NCBI GenBank assembly: GCA_016184445.1
Contig: JACPCT010000115.1
Location: 1 to 5,050, forward strand
Source of the DNA: Candidatus Tectimicrobiota bacterium
GTDB taxonomy: Bacteria > UBA8248
DNA: 5,050 nt
Reading direction: 5' to 3'
A program made the translations under genes and the position numbers. Below the pieces are notes generated by a model that ran no database searches, was not told the origin of the DNA, and was given only the letters and a program-made list of their open reading frames with translations. Of this stretch, positions 1-4,512 are shown one piece after another (positions within the stretch are counted from its first letter, which is position 1; each line of letters begins with the position of its first letter).

Positions 1-177
1 GTCACCCCCGGAGCCGGGGGATATGGCTCCCCTTCCGAGCGCGACCCGGGGCGGGTCGCACAGGATGTGCGGGACGGCAAGGTCTCGCCCCGCCGCGCCC
101 GCGAGGTCTACCGCGTGGCGGTCTCCGAAGACGGCGTGGTCGATGCCGCAGAGACCACCCGCCTGAGGGCTATTTAG
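1..177 (+). CDS. Hydantoinase B / 5-oxoprolinase C-terminal-type subunit, 3' end only (hyuB-like, copy 1)
   Basis: Frame 1 is open from the window edge to a TAG at 175-177 and encodes 58 residues. The fragment starts with TPGAGGYGSPSERDP and continues with a DVRDGKVSPRRAREVY segment. This matches the C-terminal signature of HyuB proteins: a Gly-rich GGGYGDP loop, then ERDP, a 'V..DV.dG.vs...A...Y' helix and a short tail ending near 'LR'. By family knowledge the full protein is about 520-600 residues and pairs with a HyuA ATPase-like subunit; its own hyuA partner would be expected to the left, which is inference. The fragment aligns with the C-terminus of the other HyuB in this window (GAGGYGDPAQRDP...) but is clearly a diverged paralog, not a recent duplicate. 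Its stop overlaps the stop of the minus-strand hyuA by 8 bp. The truncation is caused by the window boundary, not by mutation. Confidence 0.88.
   Translation, partial: VTPGAGGYGSPSERDPGRVAQDVRDGKVSPRRAREVYRVAVSEDGVVDAAETTRLRAI
5..59. other. Two perfect GC-rich inverted repeats inside the hyuB-like 3' end
   Basis: Positions 5-20 form a perfect 7-bp stem (CCCCCGG/CCGGGGG) with a 2-base centre. Positions 41-47 and 53-59 form a second perfect 7-bp stem (GCGACCC/GGGTCGC) with a 5-base loop. Both are coding for the plus-strand gene. They are also the first strong structures met by RNA polymerase reading leftward past the minus-strand hyuA stop. No T-run follows on either strand, so they are not standard intrinsic terminators. 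They may be only a by-product of Gly/Pro/Arg codons in GC-rich DNA. Confidence 0.35.
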
Positions 178-202
178 CCGTTCTTATAACCTCGGTTTTT
201 TT
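163..202 (+). terminator. Putative Rho-independent terminator of the left hyuB-like gene, inside the convergent overlap
   Basis: A stem CTGAGG (163-168) pairs with CCTCGG (190-195), including one G-U pair, and a run of seven T follows at once (196-202). A short inner GCT/AGC helix (169-171 with 176-178) sits within the loop. The layout fits an intrinsic terminator for rightward transcription leaving the gene that stops at 177. The same bases encode the Lys-rich C-terminal end of hyuA on the other strand (a KKK run), so the T-run could owe its existence to lysine codons. The stem is short and the loop long (21 nt), hence only moderate confidence. Confidence 0.45.
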
Positions 203-2326
203 CTTCGTGCCCCGCTTCAGCGTCAGGATGAGTCTTCCGCGCGCGTCCACCTCGGCGAAGAACGAGGGAGGAATCAGGATGGTGGAGTCCGCCTGCTCGA
301 CGACCGCGGGGCCTTCGAGCCGGTTCCCGGCGCGGAGGAGGGCGCGTTCGTAAATGGGGGAGGGAAGGAAATCCCCCGTCTCCTGGAAATGGACCCGGCG
401 CTCCCCCTTGATGGCCTGGCGCGGACTGCGGCCCCCGGCCGGAATCCGCGGGGATTGAATCTTGGCGGTCCGCCCGACGGCGGAGACCCGGAGGGTCACG
501 AGCTGGACCCGCTCACGGCGGTCGCAGTAGCTGTAGTGCCGTTCGTGGGCGCCGTGGAACTGCCCGCACGCGCGCACAAGCCAAGAGGCGTTCACCCGGC
601 CGGTGGGAAGGGGAACGTTCAGTTCGTAGTTCTGCAGCGGATAGCGCATGTCCCCGCTGCGGAGAAGGAAGCGGCTTTCCCGGGGCACATTCTCGCGCCG
701 TAGCCAGGCATCCGCCTCCCCCTCCATGCGAGCGAGGAGCCCGGCCAGCGCCTCGGCGCTCTCGGCATTCAGGGAGAGGCGCGCGGTGGCGGTGAAGTCC
801 GCCCGCAGGTCCGCCCGGAGGAGCCCCAGCGCGGAGAAGAGGCCGGGAGTCTCCGGGATGATGATCCGGGGAATGCGGAGGTCGAGCGCCAGATCGGCCG
901 CGTGGAGGGGACCCGCCCCGCCGAAGGCGATGAGGGCGAACTGGCGGGGGTCGTGCCCGCGGGCCACCGAGATCACCCGGAGCGTGCGCACCATGTGGGC
1001 GTTCACCACTTCGATGATCCCCGCGGCCGCCTCCGGGGCCGTGAGGTGCAGGGGCTTGGCGATCTTGGCTTCGATGGCGGCCCGGGCGCGGTCCGGGTCC
1101 AGCGAGGATTCGCCCCCCACGAAGTACGACGGGTTGAGGCGGCCGAGGACGAGGTTGGCGTCGGTGACGGTGGGTTCCTCGCCTCCCCGGCCGTAGCAGA
1201 CGGGGCCGGGAACCGCCCCCGCGCTGCCCGGTCCCACTTTGAGCATTCCGGCCGCATCCACCGAGGCGATGGAGCCGCCTCCGGCTCCGCACTCGGTCAG
1301 GTCGATGACGGGCGTCTTGACGGGATATCCGGTGAAGCGCACGGCCAGGGACTGGTGCATCCCCCGGCCGACCTCGTAGTCGGTGGTGGTCCGGTACATG
1401 CCTCCTTCGATCAGGCTGGCCTTGGCGGTGGTCCCCCCCATGTCGAACGAAATGACGTTGGGCTCTCGAATCTCCCGCGCCAGGACCGTGGCGGCGATGA
1501 CGCCAGCCGCAGGGCCCGACTCGATGAGGGCGTGGGGCCGCTCCCGCGCCGAGCCGGGGGACATCAGGCCCCCCGCGGAGTTCATGATGAAGAGCTTCTC
1601 GGGATTCTCGCCCAGACGGGACAGCTCGGAGGTCAGGTTGTCGGTGTAGCGCGCGAAGATGGGCTTCAGGTAGCCCACCAGGGCGGCTGTGCTCGTGCGC
1701 TCGAATTCCCGGAACTCGGGCGTCACGTCGGATGAAGCTACGATGTGGCGGCCGGGGAGGGTTCTTTCGAGATGTTCCTTGATGCGCCGTTCATGGGTGG
1801 GATTCACGAAAGAAAAGAGCAAGGAGATGACGACGGACTCGGCTTTCGCGGAAGAGAGCCCGGCTGCGAGCCGGGAAAGCTCGCCGTCGGTAAGGGGGAC
1901 AACCACCTGGCCGTCCCAGGTCATCCGCTCGCGCACCTCGAAGCAGAGCCGGCGGGGGATGAGCGGCTTGGCTTTTTCCGCCTTCAGGTCGTAGAGGCTG
2001 GGGCGCCGCTGCCGGGCTATCTCGAGGATATCCCGGAAGCCTTCGGTCACGACAAGGGCGGTCCGCGCGCCCTTGGATTCCAGCACGGTGTTGGTGGCCA
2101 CGGTGGTGGCGTGAAGGATCCGCTCGACGGCTCCTCGGGGGAGGCCTTCGGCCACCCGACAGAGGGAGGCGATGAAGCACGCTTCGAGGCGGGAAGGCGT
2201 GGTGTCCACCTTGTGGGCGGCGGCGATCTCGCCTCCTTCGCCCATGAGGATCACGTCGGTGAACGTGCCGCCGATGTCGATCCCCACTCGAAAGCGCCTC
2301 GGACGGGCGGCGCGCCTGCTTGTCAT
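170..2326 (-). CDS. Hydantoinase A / 5-oxoprolinase N-terminal-type subunit (HyuA-like ATPase subunit)
   Basis: The protein has 718 residues, full length for the family. It should bind ATP and, with HyuB, activate a cyclic amide (5-oxoproline, hydantoin) or, in carboxylase relatives, a ketone; cytosolic. The order is Hydant_A_N-type domain (about 12-190), the ASKHA-like core (about 200-510) and a C-terminal domain. Visible motifs are the phosphate loop GIDIGGTFTDV (15-25), HATTVATNTVLE (72-83), GFRDILEIARQRRPSLYDL (96-114), ESGPAAGV (269-276), a second phosphate motif SFDMGGTTAK (293-302), ECGAGGGSIA (345-354), GPGSAGAVPGPVCYGRGG (365-382), VTDANLVLGRL (387-397), FGGAGPLHA (468-476), and near the end EGPAVVEQADSTILIPP (671-687). 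The usual RY.GQ.YEL motif reads RYPLQNYEL (561-569), with Leu replacing Gly. The start is ATG at 2326, overlapping the upstream hyuB stop as ATGA. No strong Shine-Dalgarno precedes it, so translational coupling is likely. Substrate cannot be assigned; no acetone carboxylase small subunit is present beside it. Confidence 0.93.
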   Translation of the reverse strand: MTSRRAARPRRFRVGIDIGGTFTDVILMGEGGEIAAAHKVDTTPSRLEACFIASLCRVAEGLPRGAVERILHATTVATNTVLESKGARTALVVTEGFRDILEIARQRRPSLYDLKAEKAKPLIPRRLCFEVRERMTWDGQVVVPLTDGELSRLAAGLSSAKAESVVISLLFSFVNPTHERRIKEHLERTLPGRHIVASSDVTPEFREFERTSTAALVGYLKPIFARYTDNLTSELSRLGENPEKLFIMNSAGGLMSPGSARERPHALIESGPAAGVIAATVLAREIREPNVISFDMGGTTAKASLIEGGMYRTTTDYEVGRGMHQSLAVRFTGYPVKTPVIDLTECGAGGGSIASVDAAGMLKVGPGSAGAVPGPVCYGRGGEEPTVTDANLVLGRLNPSYFVGGESSLDPDRARAAIEAKIAKPLHLTAPEAAAGIIEVVNAHMVRTLRVISVARGHDPRQFALIAFGGAGPLHAADLALDLRIPRIIIPETPGLFSALGLLRADLRADFTATARLSLNAESAEALAGLLARMEGEADAWLRRENVPRESRFLLRSGDMRYPLQNYELNVPLPTGRVNASWLVRACGQFHGAHERHYSYCDRRERVQLVTLRVSAVGRTAKIQSPRIPAGGRSPRQAIKGERRVHFQETGDFLPSPIYERALLRAGNRLEGPAVVEQADSTILIPPSFFAEVDARGRLILTLKRGTKKKTEVIRTAK

Positions 2327-4113
2327 AGGATCTTTGCCCGGCGGAGGGCTTCCTCGACCAGATCGCGGGGATAAGATTCGCGGGCGGCCTTCTCCGTGAT
2401 CTTCCCGTCCGCCAGGTCTATCGCGAGCGATTGCGGATCGCGCTGTGCCGGGTCGCCGTAACCGCCAGCGCCCGCCGATTGGCAGCGTAGGACCTCGCCC
2501 GCCTTGAAGTCGAACGGGCCGCCCTTGCTGGGGAGCCTCTTCTCATCGGGCCGGCCCGGGTTCCGCAGGTGCAGCCCCATGCGGCCCTCTTTCCCCTTGA
2601 GCAAGGGCCAGGGGGCGAACTCGTGCCGGTCGGCGTGAGCGATGTAGCCGATGTCGGCGAGCATGCGGAAGTCCTTCCGGGTTCCCAGCCCGCCGCGGAA
2701 ACGGCCCGCGCCGCCGCTGTCGGGGACGAGCTCGAAGCGCTCGACGCGGAGAGGGTACTCTGACTCAAGAATCTCAACCGGAAGGTTCGGGATGTTGTTG
2801 GTGTGAATCTGGACAGCGTCCATCCCGTCGTGGCCCTCTCTGCCTCCCATCCCACCCCCGATGCCGTCGATGCAGATGAAGGGCCTGCGCCGGTTGGGAT
2901 CGTAGCCATGGATGTTGATAGAGGTCGTCCCGTGGCCGCAGGCGCACACCCGCTCGGGCGCCACCTGGGCCATCGCTCCCAGCAGGAGGTCGGCCAGCCG
3001 CTGGCAAGTGGTTCCCCTGCCGCCGACGGCAGCGGGAGGCCTGGGGTTGAGGACGGAGCCCTTGGGAGCCACGATCTGGACCACCCGCTCGAAGGCGGCG
3101 TTCGACCAGAGCTCGGGATCGATGGTGGCCTTCAGGGCGTAGGCCACGGTGGCGAACAGGGCCTCGTAGACCACGTTGACCGCGCCGATCCGCTGGGGGC
3201 TCGAGCCCGTGAAGTCGAATACCATATGGGGCTTGGGCCGGTGGCGGATGGAGAGAGTCACCTTGAGGGGGACCGGCCCGGGGGAGTGGGCGTCGTCGTC
3301 GAGCTGATCCTCGAAACTACAGCTTCCTTCCGGCAGTTCCAGGATTCTTGAGCGGATAGACCGCTCGTTGAAGTCGAGGACCCCTTCCACCAGAGAGAGG
3401 AACCGCTTTTTGCCGTAGCGGGCGCATAGTTCCTGGAGGCGGTGGATGCCCAGGCGGTTGGTGGCCACCTGGGCGCGGAGGTCCGCTGGCCGATCTTCGG
3501 CAAAACGCATGTTGAGGAGGATGAAAGAGAGCAGGTCCTCCTGGAGGACGCCCTCCTTGCAGATTTTTATCGGGGGAATGCGGATGCCCTCCTGGTAGAT
3601 CTCGGTGCAGCCTTCGGTCATGGCCGCACCCGGCTTGATCCCGCCGACGTCGGGCCAGTGCCCCATGTTGGCGACGAAGCCGACGAGCTGCTGCTCATGG
3701 AAGACGGGCGAGGCCACGGTGACGTCCGCTAAGTGGGTGCCGCCGCCGTGGTAGGCGTCGTTGGCGAGGAAGGCGTCCCCCGGCCTCAGGTCCCCGAGCG
3801 GGTAGCGCTTCAGGACGTTCGTGATGATGCTGAGCATGGCCCCCAGGTGCATGGGAATATGCTCGGCCTGGGCGATGAGGCGGCCCCGGGCGTCGAAGAT
3901 GGCTGTGGAGGCGTCCTGCCTCTCCTTGATGTTGGTCGAGTAGGCTGTGCGGATGAGGGCCGCTCCCATTTCTTCCGCCACCGAGAGGAGAGCGTTGGAG
4001 AAGACCTCCAGGGCGACGGCGTCGGGAAGATTGCGTCTAGCGGGGCGGGGCCGGGGCACAGGGGATGTGCGGCCGGCCTTTCGTGCCTTCGTCGCGGGGC
4101 GGCGGCTGTGCAT
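2323..4113 (-). CDS. Hydantoinase B / 5-oxoprolinase C-terminal-type subunit (HyuB-like, copy 2, complete)
   Basis: Partner of the downstream HyuA; first gene of the operon. From the ATG at 4113 it has 596 residues, normal for HyuB. Motifs numbered from that start: RTAYSTNIKERQDAST (55-70), ANDAYHGGGTHLADVTVASPVF (117-138), GHWPDVGG (151-158), TEIYQEGIRIPPIKI (170-184), NPRPPAAVGG (356-365), DGIGGGMGGREGHDGMD (416-432), LPVEILESEYPLRVERFEL (444-462), PDSGGAGRFRGGLGTRKDFR (464-483) and the C-terminal GAGGYGDP loop (548-555). All are family hallmarks without gaps or frameshift. The frame stays open to an ATG at 4317 (664 residues), with further ATGs at 4173 and 4137. I prefer 4113 because GAGGAG lies 11 nt upstream and because family homology begins only at DAVALEVFSNAL (about residue 31). 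Even so, residues 1-30 form an Arg/Lys/Pro-rich tail unlike most HyuB proteins. The stop TGA overlaps the hyuA ATG. Confidence 0.92.
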   Translation of the reverse strand: MHSRRPATKARKAGRTSPVPRPRPARRNLPDAVALEVFSNALLSVAEEMGAALIRTAYSTNIKERQDASTAIFDARGRLIAQAEHIPMHLGAMLSIITNVLKRYPLGDLRPGDAFLANDAYHGGGTHLADVTVASPVFHEQQLVGFVANMGHWPDVGGIKPGAAMTEGCTEIYQEGIRIPPIKICKEGVLQEDLLSFILLNMRFAEDRPADLRAQVATNRLGIHRLQELCARYGKKRFLSLVEGVLDFNERSIRSRILELPEGSCSFEDQLDDDAHSPGPVPLKVTLSIRHRPKPHMVFDFTGSSPQRIGAVNVVYEALFATVAYALKATIDPELWSNAAFERVVQIVAPKGSVLNPRPPAAVGGRGTTCQRLADLLLGAMAQVAPERVCACGHGTTSINIHGYDPNRRRPFICIDGIGGGMGGREGHDGMDAVQIHTNNIPNLPVEILESEYPLRVERFELVPDSGGAGRFRGGLGTRKDFRMLADIGYIAHADRHEFAPWPLLKGKEGRMGLHLRNPGRPDEKRLPSKGGPFDFKAGEVLRCQSAGAGGYGDPAQRDPQSLAIDLADGKITEKAARESYPRDLVEEALRRAKIL

Positions 4114-4124
4114 TCGGGAGCGAT

Positions 4125-4130
4125 CTCCTC
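4125..4130 (-). promoter_or_regulatory. Shine-Dalgarno sequence deciding the hyuB start
   Basis: On the minus strand GAGGAG runs from 4130 to 4125 and is followed, after 11 nt, by ATG at 4113. The in-frame ATGs at 4173 and 4137 have no purine-rich match at a useful distance. The ATG at 4317 has only a weak GGCGGGGA. The spacing is a little long, so this supports but does not prove the 4113 start. Confidence 0.55.
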
Positions 4131-4184
4131 GGGGCATCCGAACAGGCCGGGTCACACTTTCCCACTCTGCCATAGCTGGCTGAC

Positions 4185-4247
4185 CGCGCGCCACCCGTGG
4201 CCTTCCCCGGAAATGAGGAGCAAAGGATCCCTTTCGCGCGCCACCCG
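4185..4247. repeat. 13-bp direct repeat spaced exactly 50 bp, candidate operator pair upstream of hyuB
   Basis: The 13-mer CGCGCGCCACCCG occurs identically at 4185-4197 and 4235-4247; on the hyuB strand it reads CGGGTGGCGCGCG. The 50-bp offset is close to five helical turns, so proteins bound at both copies would sit on about the same DNA face. Fifty is not a multiple of three, and in the longest leftward frame the two copies translate differently (GGARKG and RVARGQ). The repeat is therefore not a protein repeat. Position just upstream of the probable hyuB start suggests regulator binding sites. GC-rich DNA makes chance repeats more likely than usual, so the role is inference. Confidence 0.45.
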
Positions 4248-4335
4248 GCCGAGCCAAAGCGCATCCCTCATCTTGGGGTTCGTGGGGAAAAGGCTTTTGG
4301 CCCTGTTTCTGGCTCATGGGTCCCCGCCTGGGGCG

Positions 4336-4365
4336 TTGCGGCTCCGCGATCGTTTAGGGTAGAAT
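4336..4365 (+). promoter_or_regulatory. Candidate sigma70-like promoter for the metallolyase gene / leader RNA
   Basis: A -35-like TTGCGG (4336-4341) is followed after 18 bp by TAGAAT (4360-4365), a 5-of-6 match to the TATAAT -10 box. It lies in one of the few AT-richer patches of the region. Transcription would begin near 4372 and produce a leader of about 140 nt before the GTG at 4513, covering the tandem hairpins. The -35 match is only to TTG, so confidence is moderate. Confidence 0.4.
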
Positions 4366-4384
4366 TCCGACATACGCGAGTTGA

Positions 4385-4392
4385 GGGAGGAG
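4385..4392 (+). promoter_or_regulatory. Strong Shine-Dalgarno-like sequence with no ATG/GTG/TTG start at normal spacing
   Basis: GGGAGGAG is the best anti-16S match on the plus strand in this region. The only start-like triplet at usable distance is CTG at 4399-4401, six bases after it. That CTG is in frame with the downstream metallolyase and no stop lies between them. The motif could be a true ribosome binding site with a rare CTG start, part of a structured leader, or a chance purine run. GAGGAG (4387-4392) is also complementary to CTCCTC at 4488-4493, so it could be masked by long-range pairing. Confidence 0.35.
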
Positions 4393-4396
4393 TAGT

Positions 4397-4457
4397 CTCT
4401 GCGGGAAAAGCGCAGAGGGGCCTGCTGTTTTCAGGCCCGTCTAGGCCGTTTTTCTTT
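4397..4457 (+). promoter_or_regulatory. Tandem hairpins plus T-tract: candidate attenuator/terminator or small RNA 3' end
   Basis: Hairpin 1 pairs CTCTGCG (4397-4403) with CGCAGAG (4411-4417) around the loop GGAAAAG. Hairpin 2 follows with no gap and pairs GGGCCTG (4418-4424) with CAGGCCC (4432-4438) around the loop CTGTTTT. Both stems are perfect 7-bp helices with 7-nt loops. AGGCC occurs twice (4433-4437 and 4443-4447), so GGCCT at 4419-4423 can pair with either copy. Alternatively GGCC 4434-4437 can pair with GGCC 4444-4447, giving a small stem directly before TTTTTCTTT (4449-4457). Such competing folds next to a T-tract are what a transcription attenuator looks like. With the promoter-like pair at 4336-4365 the same stretch could instead be an approximately 85-nt small RNA ending at the T-tract. 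I do not recognise it as a known riboswitch class. Confidence 0.5.
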
Positions 4458-4512
4458 CGGGGTGGTTCCGTGTGCCGGCCGCTGGGTCTCCTCGCCCGCC
4501 AACAGTATAGCG

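Larger units (their letters stand above)
4114..4512. other. Divergent control region between the hyuBA operon and the metallolyase gene
   Basis: About 400 bp separate the chosen hyuB start (minus strand) from the first likely start of the rightward gene. The leftward frame is open through 4317, but that part shows no family homology (low-complexity Arg/Pro/Gly translation), so I read it as non-coding leader. The region contains a 13-bp direct repeat (4185-4197 and 4235-4247), a rightward promoter-like pair (4336-4365), an orphan Shine-Dalgarno sequence (4385-4392), tandem hairpins (4397-4438) and a T-tract (4449-4457). I found no convincing -35/-10 pair for hyuBA on the minus strand. Confidence 0.6.

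Noticed and set aside
513..1292. Open frame of 259 codons on the minus strand inside hyuA
   Set aside because: It is an out-of-frame reading of a well-supported HyuA gene. Its translation is Arg/Pro/Gly-rich low complexity, typical of shifted frames in GC-rich genes.
902..2374. Long plus-strand open frames antisense to hyuA (902-1735 and 1745-2374)
   Set aside because: They are mirror frames of hyuA with no recognisable domain, and the opposite strand carries intact family motifs throughout.
4114..4317. Extension of HyuB to the ATG at 4317 (664 residues)
   Set aside because: The added 68 residues show no family similarity, contain the 13-bp direct repeat in two different frames, and the start has only a weak ribosome binding site. 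It is kept as an alternative, not the main call.
2803..4362. Plus-strand open frames antisense to hyuB (2803-3351 and 3733-4362)
   Set aside because: Translations have Gly/His/Asp-rich antisense composition and no domain; HyuB motifs occupy the other strand.
4381..4395. Mini-ORF TTG AGG GAG GAG TAG before the hairpins, as a possible attenuation leader peptide
   Set aside because: It has only four codons, no ribosome binding site of its own and no regulatory codon run; it overlaps the purine-rich Shine-Dalgarno-like stretch.
4397..4438. Tandem hairpins as a mini-ykkC (guanidine-II) riboswitch
   Set aside because: That class also has two hairpins, but its loops carry a conserved ACGR; the loops here are GGAAAAG and CTGTTTT.
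4506..4511. TATAGC as a -10 box just before GTG 4513
   Set aside because: No -35 match lies at 16-19 bp upstream, and transcription would start after the candidate start codon.
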